In this document: one piece after another, positions 22,690 through 34,788 of the stretch
Layout: each line of letters starts with the position of its first letter
Position numbering within the stretch: the stretch's first letter is position 1
Origin: Yponomeuta sedellus
Taxonomy: Eukaryota > Arthropoda > Insecta > Lepidoptera > Yponomeutidae
DNA: 64,000 nucleotides
Direction of reading: 5' to 3'
Assembly: GCA_934045075.1 (NCBI GenBank)
Contig: OW203737.1
Location: 1,136,001-1,200,000, forward strand
Notes under the pieces: model-generated
The model's input: only the letters and a program-made list of their open reading frames with translations
Told to the model about the DNA's origin: nothing
Databases searched by the model: none
Position numbers and translations under genes: made by a program

Positions 22690-23140
22690 TAAACTAGCTG
22701 GGCCCGCGACTTCGTCTGCGCAGGATCAGTATTTCAAGTAGTTTATATTAGCGTGGCGTACCAAAGGTTTTGGCAGCGCACGCCAGAATAGCTCGCAGAT
22801 GTTAGTTTTTTTTCCTACTTACTTGGACACTTTTGCAGCCTAAGTGTCATTCTGATGTATGAGCTGTATTATAGTAAAGTTTCATTAAAATCCATTCAGT
22901 AGTTTTTACGTGAAAGACTAACATCCATACTAACAAACTTTCGCGTTTACAATATTAACTAGTAGGAGTGCAAGTTTGTAAAAATGTTTGTATATTTGTC
23001 ACGCAATAACGGCCGAACGGATTTACACAAAACTTGGCGTGCCTTTAATTGGGACATAAGACACTTGGTATCCCGCTAATGCGTTCCCGTGGGATAATTC
23101 CTAACGCGGTCGTAGCCGCGGGTTAAAGCTGGTATTTAAT
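22690..23140. repeat. Lepidopteran interspersed repeat pair (CCCGCGACTTCGTC motif)
   Basis: CTAGCTGGGCCCGCGACTTC and, later, AACGGCCGAACGGATTTACA and GTAGCCGCGGGTTAAAGCT. A similar core is at 11160-11215. A diverged relative (ACGCGGACGGAGTCGCGGG) is at 45460-45790. Common in moth genomes; class not assigned. Confidence 0.5.
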
Positions 23141-25217
23141 AAGACAAATGGTAAACTTCAATTGTTTTTAATAGAGGCACATTAAAAAAGACGGTCCTGT
23201 TCCATCACTGCACATAATTGATCATAATTTATTTACAGAACAAACGAATAGTGAAGATTAGTGCTAAAGCTAATATAAAGATAATAAAAAAACACATTAA
23301 ATTATGAAGAAACTAATGAGAGATGAAGTCTGCCGGTGACTAGGTTATAATATAAATTATACAAAGAGTTCTAAAAAAATGGAATGTTTCTTGCGATCGC
23401 GGAAATATATAATAACGCTTGATTCTTATAAATAACAACTTAAACCGAAGAAGACAATTCATACGCCATTTTGTACTTAATATATTCAGAAAATCAATCT
23501 TCATTGACAAAAGCTGTGTTAAAAGCTATATTCACATTAAAAAAACCTATTGTTTCATTATAGAAAATTGTTCTACATAATATGGCCTAAATTAAACATA
23601 ACAAAAAGAACGTGCCACAAAACTTATTTCTATTTTTTTATTCTAATATTATAAGCTCAATCATTTAAATAAAATTTTTGCAGTATATCAAATCACTCTT
23701 CGCAAAGTGTTAAGGTACACTCGGGTGCCATTAAACAATGTAAGACGTGGTGAGATAAAAATGCGATTTGTACACTTACATAAAAATGCAACCTCCTACC
23801 TTTTGGGGCCTCACTATCACAATTACTAGGCCTGATTTTGTTCCCTATACCACAAAAACCTCCTCATTCAATCAGACAACATTGCAAATTCTAATATTCT
23901 TCTACATAGCTTGATAAAGAATTAGGACATTTTGATATAAGTATGTATCTAATATTGATAATGTATTCCCATAATTCGAGCCAAATCTGTACCATCTGAT
24001 ACAAAAATAACTTTATGTATGTTGAAGAATGGTTTCCGCTGTCTATTCGTTAAGTGTAAACCGTTATAAAACATTTAAAATGTTATGAACGTATCGGCAA
24101 TAATCACTTAATTATACTATGATTAACTTGACCTGCCAACTTGCCATCACACTGCCAATGGGACCACTTACCTACCGCATTGATACATGAGGGATCGATG
24201 TAATGACCTCTATTTCCAGTTTTGAGTTCTCGTATAGGTAGGTACAGTGCGTGTGGGTTAGACCTATTGATCATCCAGCTGTCCATTTTTCCTTCAAAAT
24301 TATCTAGATTTTGAAATAGACACGTAGTTTGTATTGTAACGTTCATGCCGCAGTTTCTACGCTTCTTTGAATGAAACCTTTTCATTTCATCCAAAAGTGG
24401 ATTGTCATGTATTAGGTAAAGTAAATTTAGGTTACGATACAAAATCCCTGCGTCAGACACATGAATCTAGCTAGACAACGCATGCTTACCTACTTCGCTA
24501 GACCGAACACAAGCCAGGCTATGGTAATCGGTCACCCTCAAAAATTTAATTATTGCCTCGTTGCGAGGGCACTGTAAAAATATAATAAAGGTCCTTGTAC
24601 CTATAGAAGAGACATTTGCTTCCAGGTATCGTCATAGAAGGTAGTGAAAAACGGCACTCTTGGTTTTAATACATATCGAGGTACTTGCGTCGTCTGGCTG
24701 GACTCATGTCCGTGCTCCCAGCGTTGCGAAAAGTGGTAAGTACTGGTTCTCCAATTTGGTGTGAGTTGGAGAACAGTTCTATTCGCACTGTTATCGACAA
24801 CTCATCTTTTGCCACACGCAGTGAATTCGTGGCAAACCTTCTAAGTATACAATTCAAACTGGATGCAGTTTGTCCTTAAACTTACTGAATTTTACCGTTT
24901 CCTTGCGCATTATATAGGTAACCCAGTCAGGATAGCCGAGCGCTAGTTTTAGTTTGCCTTGAAGGGTAGCGAACTCAGTTTAGCGACGCAGTATACCCAT
25001 TAGAAGCACCAAATCCTAAACGATTCCATTTCCTAAGCATATCTGTTTAGTTATATAAAAACCAAATACAATAAAGTGCTATCGTAAGTGCTCATACATC
25101 CGCTTAGAGCCACAAAAGTATTAGGTACTATTACCAATGATAATAATAATATTATTTTGCTCTTGTGACTCACGTAGTAAATGTCTTTCATTATACTTTT
25201 AGGATGTCGTAGACCAC
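23140..25217. other. Intergenic or 3' UTR, no gene seen
   Basis: Between the convergent 3' ends of Tim44 and EML. It holds one LINE 3' scrap (24270-24400); the short frames show no family features. Confidence 0.5.
24270..24400 (+). mobile_element. Jockey-like LINE 3' UTR fragment
   Basis: CTGTCCATTTTTCCTTC through CCTTTTCATTTCATCC in the Tim44-EML intergenic region. Confidence 0.65.
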
Positions 25218-25223
25218 TTTAAT
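25218..25223 (-). promoter_or_regulatory. Possible EML polyadenylation signal (ATTAAA)
   Basis: ATTAAA on the - strand lies 286 nt past the EML stop. A standard AATAAA occurs much further on, at 23642-23637. Which one is used cannot be told from sequence. Confidence 0.25.
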
Positions 25224-25508
25224 TACACCACATTTAGTTGTACTCTGGAATAGGATGTGTTAAGTATGCCTTGTTGGTGACCCTAAATGAGTAAATATTA
25301 ACAATAAAAGTCTGTATGTTAAATTTCATCTTCATCCTCCTCCATTTAACGCCCACTGCATGACACAGGCCTCTCTCATGGTTTTCCGAGCATTCCGGTC
25401 TTGTACCGTCCACATCGAGCGATGTTACATTTTGATACCGACTAATTGCTATGAGGATCGTCAGGATTTGGTGCGCATAATTAGGCAGCTGTCTGGGCAG
25501 CGTGAGGT

Positions 25509-25634
25509 TTAGTCGACCAGCCACTGCATGAGGCTGGTGTCGAGTCCTCCGGCGGAGATAAGTCGCGAGTCGTCCGGCAGGAACCGCGTGCAGGTCACGT
25601 GGGACGAGTGACCGCCGTACTGATGGCACAGCGA
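25509..25634 (-). CDS. EML: EML last exon with stop
   Basis: Acceptor TTATTTCCAG, 41 codons and [18 protein letters not shown], then [17 protein letters not shown]. Insect and vertebrate EML proteins end at the same place (SIMQW plus a few residues), so the stop is natural. A jockey-like LINE starts about 150 bp before the acceptor. Confidence 0.98.
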   Translation of the reverse strand, partial: SLCHQYGGHSSHVTCTRFLPDDSRLISAGGLDTSLMQWLVD

Positions 25635-28600
25635 CTGGAAATAACACGAGGTAAGGACTCGGGACAAAGAAAACTAATGGTGCTTCATTTGAAGCAAAAG
25701 GTGTAGTTATTGTATTGTTACTGAATAAACTTATTTGTTCGGTATCAATACAATAAATTTTCACTCTTCCAAATGTCAAAACGGTAGACAGCAATGTTTT
25801 ACTGGGGAATGACAAATTAGACCTTGTGAATGAAACTGTATTTAGATATGTAGACAGCAATGTTTTACTGGGGAATGACAAATTAGACCTTGTGAATGAA
25901 ACTGTATTTCTAGGTATCACAATTGATGCAAAGCTTCAATGGGGTCCTCATATAGAAAAATTAGCAAATAGGCTTAGTTCAGCAGCATATGCAGTCAAAA
26001 GAATTAGGGAATTAACTGACGTCGCAACTGCTAGGCTTGTTTATTTTAGTTACTTCCATAGTCTTATGTCCTATGGCATACTACTGTGGGGACGGGCAGC
26101 AGACATTGAGACCATCTTCGTCTTGCAGAAGAGAGCGATCAGATTCATTTATAGGCTGGGTAGTAGAGATTCGTTACGAGATTTCTTTAAAGAAACTAAC
26201 ATCCTGACAGTTGCCAGTCAGTATATATATGAAAACATTATGTACGTTAGGAAAAATATCAGTAACTTTAAAACTTTAGGTAGCCAACACAATGTAAATA
26301 CTAGAAATAAACATAAACTTTTGTTCCCACTATTTAGGCTGGCAAAGGTTAATACATCCTTCATGGGGCATTGTATACGCTTCTATAATAAAATCCCTGA
26401 AGATATATTAAGCTTGCCTGAATCGCGGTTCAAAAAATATGTTAAGCACACTTTGTGCCAAAAGGGCTACTATAACATAACGGATTATTTAGATGACAAT
26501 GAGGTCTGGAATGAAAGCCAGTACAATGTATGAGTTCTATGTTTATAATAATTATGTAAACTATGTTAATTAAGGACTTTTGAAAAGACTAAGTTAGGAG
26601 TTTTTTTGTCCAGTTTTCTCCAAAATGATCTAGATTTTGAAATGGACACCTAGTTTGAATTGTAACGTTCATTAAGCCGCAGTTTCTGTGCTACTTTGAA
26701 TAAAACCATTTCATTTCATAAAGTATAGTACTTCGATATCAACCCTTGTATGTCCCCACTGTTGGGGCACGGATCTCTTCCTGCATCGCTGGAAGGTTAG
26801 GCCATATTATACCACGGGGGCCAAGTGCGGGTTGGTGGAGGATTGTAAGGCAGTGGCGGGCCTTACTGCCAGAAGTTATCAAACCGCCTATAAGGCCTCT
26901 GACATGGCTTAACGACTGCCATTACATGACGACCGGCACCAACGGCTAAACGTGCCTTGTGAAGCACGGAAACGCTCGGAAAAATGCCACTAGCGGTAGT
27001 CATGGACCGGTCACCCATCCAGCACCTGACCGCGCCTGTTGTAGCTTAATTCAAGTGATTGATTCCAATCACTCGGTTCGACTAGGCCACGAGCGCTTAG
27101 TATTATGAAACTGATGAAAGTTTTATTGGTTTTAGTTCAAAAAATGTGTAGTATAGTTTTACCCGATTTCACTGATTTTTAAGGCCTAGGTACTTGATGG
27201 TTGGGTTGCACCAACGTTTACCAACTGGCCGTAAGTGATAAATTATAACTTAAGGCCCTGGAAGCATTGTTGTCAAAACCGGACGGTTTTAGCGGAAATC
27301 GATTAAAGTTCTAATTCCTTGGCTCTAGGTTCTAGAAAACAAAGGTCATGGGTTGGATTCTTACTGGGGCCCGCCCGCCTTACTTGTGCAAATGGCGCCG
27401 GTTTAAGTGTTAGTGACGTGCTTGCCTGGCTACCGTTTGTGGAGTTTTTTATCCACGTTTTCTCCGACAATAATCTAGAATTTTAAATGGACACCTAGTT
27501 TAACTGCGGTAACGTTAATTAAGTCGCATGTTTGAATAAAATATGTTTTGATTTGATACCATATCACAGGGTTTGTATCACATTCATGACAGAAAATAGG
27601 TAGATAATCACCTTCGGTTGTGTGACTGGGTAAGCGAAGAGCTTGACCTTCCCGAAATCGTCACCAGTAGCCACCAGCCTGTTATCATGAGATCTGCAAC
27701 AAAATAAACTTTTGTCAATACTTCAACGTATACATTACATTACATTGGCCTCTGCATCTTCGTAACGAGATAATTTATACAGCGTTCAGTGGCATCTTCA
27801 CTAGATGGGTGAAGGGACCAGTCGGATGCTGTAGTCCCTAGGTTTCAACATACACACACAACTCATCATATTGACATAGCGGATCTTGGAAGAGTGAATA
27901 TGATTATGACTTTGGAATCATTGGAAATGACAGTGTCAGTCAAACAAACCCGAGATTTTTGCACTTGGCAGCATAGTTGGGCCAATGTACGTATCAAGAA
28001 CCTCTGCGGAAAGGCCTCACCTGGTGCAGGTGTTGATGTCGGTCCCGTCGGCGTTCTACGGCCATACGCCGATGCTCTGGAATGGTATCTAGGGCATGTC
28101 TTAGTGACCTGAGATATTTGCACTTAGCATCACAGCTGGGCCAATGTATGTATCAAGAACCTCTGTCCAGCGGAAAGGGCTCGCCTGGTGCAGGAGTTGA
28201 TCTCGGTCCCGTCCGCATTCTACGGCCATACGCCGATGCTCTGGAATGGTATCTAGAGCATGTCTTAGTGACCGGAAATATTTGCACTTGGCATCATAGC
28301 TGGGCCAATGTACGTATCAAGAACCTCTGTCCAGCAGAAAGCGCTCACCTGGTGCACAGCAGGTGTTGATGTTGGTCCCATCGGCGTTCTCGGGCCACAC
28401 GCCGATGCATCTGCAATGGGCTTAAAAACTGCCTAATGCTCACAACAGATGTCACCACTGTTGTGTGTACCATTAAATTGACCGTTCTCCATAGTATTTA
28501 TGTGAACATATTAATTGTTTTGTGAATAATATCATTATCTTTGTGCGTCCGTTGATTGCGAAAATACGGGAATTCATTTATTTCCCAAGGAACGTAAAAG

Positions 28601-31600
28601 AAGAAAACTCTGGGTAAAAGCTCTTTGTAGAAAAAAATTAAGGCTATTACCTCGTCAAGACTATGTTATGCCCATTTTTGACCTGAAGATTACTATGGAC
28701 GCTTTTCATATTATACAGGTGATAAATGTGTACACAAAGTATTGAAAACAACAGCAGCACCCTTTAGATCAAACAATACAATATGATGGTTCTTAGGAAC
28801 ACTCAGCAGTGCTGCCAACTACAATGAGCTTTCAGTTTTTAACCTCATTGTTTCTAAGACAGGTCTTAGTAAGTCAAACCTGTGATTTTTGTACTTGGAG
28901 TCATAGTTGGGTCACTATACATATCGAGGATTAATGTCCAGCAGAAAGCGCTCACCTGGTGCAGGTGTTGATGTCGGTCCCGTCGGCGTTCTCGGGCCAC
29001 ACGCCGATGCTCTGGAAGGTGATGGGGCAGCTGTTGGTGGCCCACACCACGTCGCGCATGGTGGTCGGCGTCGTCACCTGCCGGCAGGTGGTCGCGTTCC
29101 CTGTCGCCACCAGGAACAATTGGGATAGTCAGCGAACAACACTACGGCCCGAAGGCGGCGGCCTTCACTTTCACGTTACATTGTACTTTGACATTCAGCA
29201 AACAGAATGTAAATTCTTTACGTTGAAATAAATTGAATTGACAGCGCTTAGGGGCGCTAACTAGCGCCACCAATGGAATACAAATCATAACTTGTTTATA
29301 ATAATAAAAAAAAAACAAAATGTATACATGTAAATTCTTTATATCTGCGGTACGTATTTTTAGAACATACAGCCTAGAATATAGTATAAATATCCTAGGA
29401 CTTTAATCGATCGGAATTCGATTAAAGTCCTAGATTGTTGATCCTAGATTCTAAAAATAGTTATAACAGTTGTTAACATTTCTCATGTTCACTTTTAAAT
29501 AAAAACGTATTATGATTTTTATTACATTGGTGGCGCCAGTTAGCTCCCTAAGCGCCTTAAAAAACATTCCATGTGTGTACGCGAACTACGCTCAGAATAA
29601 AATTATACATAAGTTATCGCTTGCGAAGAACTTAGAATAATTATTTTTAGTCAATGGAATATTTCATATATCTCAAGAAATTTCCGAAGAACAAGATATA
29701 AGCACTATAAAAAGTACAACTTGAATTAGGTTCTTTCTCTTCAATCTCACACAAACACACAGGAACGCGCCGAGAAATGCAAAAAAATCGGTATGGCTAG
29801 GTTCGCTAACTGTTGGCTGGCGCAACTTCAGAAGGTGTTTTTGCCCATCACGTAATCTTTCGCGACCTCTCGTCATTCGCTGGCAGTGGTTTTTTTATAT
29901 GCAGAGTAACATATTGTTCTTGTCGAAAAACGAGGCGCATGCTGTTTAACATACCTATACATATGTGTGCGCGAAAGAGGGATGGTTAGAAAGAGAGATG
30001 TCAATATAGTTATTAAGTTTATTGTGTATAACACATAATGGATGTTTGCTTAGTGCGAGTTTTTTAACTACTCGATCGCGTTAACGTAAACTCATATTTC
30101 TATGGCATCGAGGAAGCGCCACCTAGCGACAACTATGGAAATTAAAATTGCTGAGTGCGAGTTGTAACGGTTTACGTTGAGAAGTGAACACGTTTACCAG
30201 CCAAAACACGAATAAACGCGAGTGCGAGTTGCACTGTGACAGCGTTTTGCCAGTTCGAACGGTTAACTTACTCATACTCACTACTCGATGCTCGATTAAC
30301 GCGGTAGTAAAGTTATTCGATTGGATCTGTCAAACTCGCACTAAGCACTCTGTTGTACAAAAAACTGAAGTAGCGATTTTGTTTTCGTATAGGTAAAAGT
30401 GATAGAGGAATCTAAGAAAAATGGTACCCACGACACAGGATATCCTAGTGTGGGACCAAAAGCCATGTATGTGCCAGTGTGTAAATGTTATGTTATGTGT
30501 AGTTAGTTTCTTCTTTTCGTATCTGCTGAACATTTATGATTATTTTGTGTTTTTAGGATCTATCTTGTAAACAGCTAGTTTCTTATGATGGAAATAGTTG
30601 AAAGTCGAAACTTACAGTACAGAAGTTCGTAGTCTCCAGAGTTGCTCCTGATGTACTGACTGTCTTCTGACCAGTCTATATGAGTGATGTAGCTCGAGTG
30701 GCCCTGAAAATTGCAATGGCTTAGTCACAACAGGTTGGCGGAGCCTTATACGGACCCGGCAATAGGTTCTGTGAATACAATACTTATAATATGGATTAGG
30801 CTGTCTGATGCCCGATTTCATTGCTCGATTTCGGCTTTGGAGCCCTAACAGTTATAAAGGCTACTTGACAGTAATTTCGGCTTCCTTTTTAGCTTTTCCC
30901 AAACGGCCTTTTTGGTGGAAATTGATTAGTTTTAAATTCTTAGCCCTAAGTTACATAACTTGCTATTACCTACTATTATTGACATTAGAAAATATGTATA
31001 GTTTTTATATTTTTTGGTGTCAGCAGTTAAAACTTTAGGAAGGACTTTAAGACAAGGGTGTGGTTGAAATGAAAACGAAGAATTTTTATTTAACGTGAAG
31101 CGTGACATTTCAAAGTATCAAGATAAATCAGTCTTACATCTAGATATTTACAATATTTAGCGGTAGGTACATTTTGCACAGCGGCGCCACACTAGGCAAG
31201 CCTGTATCGGGGGTGGCCATTTTGCATTGGTTCGAAGGGCAGGAATGTTTGTTAAGAAAGTTAGAGGTACGTTAGTGTTTGCTTGATGAAAATAGGCATA
31301 AGCTGAGAGGATAGTGTGCTGGCTAAGCATTATTTTAACACTGAGGGCGAGATAAATAGTCGTTGCTTAGCCCAAGTCCGTACTCAAGCTTCCCTAAGCA
31401 TTACTTCAGGCTAACTTAGCTAAGTATCAAAGTAGACGTTTGCTTAGCTAAGCATGTTCTTAGGCCTTAGAGACTTTAGAGAGTGCCAAAGTACTGTCTA
31501 TGATAGACAAATCGATTCTTAAGCAAGTGCTTTCGCTAAGACTCGTTCTTAGAAGCGACTATTTATCTCGCCCTTAGTCTATTTCTACTGGGGACACAAC

Positions 31601-34600
31601 AAAACTTATGTTTACTCTGTTGTATAAAAAAACTATTTAAATGCGGTTTAAATTAAGTCTGGTAAACCGTCTCGGCTTTATTTATTTATTTAATCTGTGG
31701 CTACATATTTTCCTAGCAAAATCGCCACCACAGATTATTTTAATCGGCATTTAGAGAGTGATTCAAGGAATCGTGTAAGTATTTATAAAATAATGCGTAA
31801 GACTTTACCACTGAGTACTTAAATTGCAATTGAGGAGTGTTTCAGTGGAAGAGGGTTTAACAACAAAAAAACGTTAGTTTTTTAGGCCTTGTAAACCTGG
31901 GAGGACGTTTACTTGGTTAGACTTAACTTTAACATTCTGTGCAGACTGTAGCTGGTTTTTCAGTAAGCAAGACTTTCAAGCCGTTGGCAACCAAGGGGGA
32001 TGACGTGAAAGGCAAGAGGAGTATACAAAGAGCTCTAATCATAAGCCGATAGACAGAATACTTTCACAAGACGTAAACAAGTCCAGAGCGGAATATTTAC
32101 AAGTTTAACATGCTGCATGCTTAGAAAGGGAGGTACAGCGTACGTAGCATGACATGATTCACGCGTTTTGCAGCGCTAAATTTGAATTGAATTCAAAAAT
32201 TCTTTATTGCACAAAAAGGGGTTTGTACAAATGGATTTGTTTGCAAGTAAAATGTCACGAGGCGCGACTATTCAGTAAATTCATTGTCAAATTCTAACCT
32301 ATTAGCGACACAAAACGCGCGACTCCGTCATGCTGCCATTACTGAATATGTTACGATCTTCTCGCCGCCAAAAGCTTTGGCCTTTCGGACCCCTTTTAGT
32401 AAATCCGACGGCACGTAACGAAATTACCTATCTCATTTGTAAGAGCGTTTCTTAACTATATGGGACTAAGGAACAATTTACATAAGCTAGTAGCATTCCG
32501 TGATATATATGTTGTTAAGTTTACCCTTCTACGTTTTCTCTCCGTACACTATGAAATGCGTGAAATGGTCGAAAGAATTAGAAACACACCAAAATTATAG
32601 AACACAAAAAGTAGGATGACGTGCGCCAAACGCTTCACGAAGAAAAAAAGAGAAATTAGATAATTTCCATCAAATAAGTAGCTCTTCTTAATAGTTCAGA
32701 GTTCAGTATCGTTATGCAGCTTACCGGCTTGTTCCCGTTCTCGTATCTAGAGATTCACGTACTCGTGTATGATGGGGAAAGAATGAGTTCTTAAATGAAT
32801 ATCCATCATTTTACGACTATAGTGTTACAGTTGAAAAATGATCGACAGATGAAACGTCTACGAGTGAGAGGCGACGATCGGTAACAGTGAAGAAGACCAA
32901 AGAGTTGAGAATTTTACAATGTAATACAAATTACTGAGACTTCATTTGTGTCGCGAGCTTGTGAAGTGTGAACTATTAAGGAAAAGACCAAAAAGTTGTG
33001 TATGAATATGTTATTTTACGAAGCTCCTCCAATTGAAGCATTCATTCGCAAACTAAACTATAAAATAGTCTAGTAATAAATACACCTTTTATAAATACTA
33101 TTTCAGTAACATATTCTGCGCTAAATTGAATTTAAGGATTTTTCATTTTCTAAAAGAAACTAATTTAATGTAAGACCTAGTCACATAGTCACAAATGTTT
33201 TGTGAAAAATTAAAACTGAATTAAAATTACATCCAAAATAAATAACACTAAAACACACAGACACACAAATAATGTAAAATCAGCCAATCGAACCGCCACA
33301 GGACATATCCGATCCAAAGGATCCGATAACGCTGGCAGTATTACCACGCTGCACAGCAAGGGAAGATCCTCTGCATCACATACGTCCCCCACACTTACTA
33401 AACTTTTTGTAGGACCTCGTTGCGTATTCGTACCAACTTATGCATTAGATGATTTAAGTAAAGCTGGTCAGCGTGAAGTTTTTCTCGCCGTCTTTCTCTA
33501 GTAGGTACATCTCGACCAGAACGTAATTTTTTCAACAAGCAGAATGTATTTTTTTACGTTGAAATCATAATCATTATTTAATCGTCATTTGACGCACACT
33601 GCAAGACTTGGGCCTAACTCGTAGTTTTCCAAGCTTCACGGAAGACCGTGAAGACGGCACTAGGGTGCCGTCAGCATCCAGCGACTCCCCGCCACCGTAA
33701 CCAGGACGTCAGAAATCTGGTGGAGGTCCTGCCACGCCCACATTGAAATAAGTTGAAATAGTAATATCTAGCAATAAGGGCAGGTTTTTCCGAGCTCTTC
33801 CGGGCTTCACAAGGTCCGTTAACCCGTTTGTACCGGCTGTCATGCAATGCCAGTCATTAAGTCATGTCACTGGCCTAATAGGCGGCTTGATAACTACTTG
33901 CAGTAAGGCCCGCCGCTGTCTTACAATCCTCCACGAACCGGGACTTGGGCCCCGTGGTTAAGTATGGCCTAACCTTCCTGCGATGCAGGAAGAGACCCGT
34001 GCCCCAGCAGTGGGGACATACAAGGGTTGATATCGTAAGGCAGACTCACCAAACACTTCCCGAGGCGCGAGTACCGGCGGTAGTCGTCCTCGACCTGGTA
34101 GATGTAGACATGGTTGTCGCGCGACCCCAGCGCTACCAAGCGGCTGTCCGGCGAAAACTGGATCGTCTGTATCGGCTCCGATCTGCCACGAGAGATAAAA
34201 CAAAATCAAAAATGGTTTGTCAGGCAGCCTTACGGAACCGCAGAATACCAGGCTGTAGAAGAACTCACTGGCTGAAGAAAAAATTAAGGCTGAATGGTTT
34301 CAGACAGCTGGTTTTGGCCATCTCTCAGAGAGAGATATTATGGGTTTATTTTTGTTATTCTATATTAAATTTTTGATTGAGAAAATTTGCTACTTTGGAA
34401 AATAATTTTGGAAGCATCTTTTCCTTATCACAAACTCAGTAAGTATAGGAAAAAACGGAGAATGCTAAAAATGTCCGTAATTTTATTATTTTGCAAACAC
34501 CACATAAAAAATACAGGTATAAATTTCGTTCGGTCGTCTAATTATGCGCACCAAATCCTGTAGGAATCTTAACGTTTTGCTATAGCAACTTGTATGGAAT

Positions 34601-34723
34601 TTGATAATCGGAATTCAAATATGTATTTAATATATCATATCACATGTATTTTATAGTGATGTTTATGTATGTATGTATGTATGTATGTATGTATGTATGT
34701 ATGTATGTATGTATGTATGTATG

Positions 34724-34788
<65 letters not shown>

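Noticed and set aside
25826..26533. Host gene
   Set aside because: The frame is a LINE polymerase C-terminus with further copies at 38495 and 48370 and a shared 3' UTR.
27894..28369. + strand frames with [16 protein letters not shown] repeats
   Set aside because: Antisense of the EML exon copies.
33210..33392. Small membrane protein
   Set aside because: Hydrophobic but isolated, with no family, start or conservation evidence; lies in an AT-rich intron.
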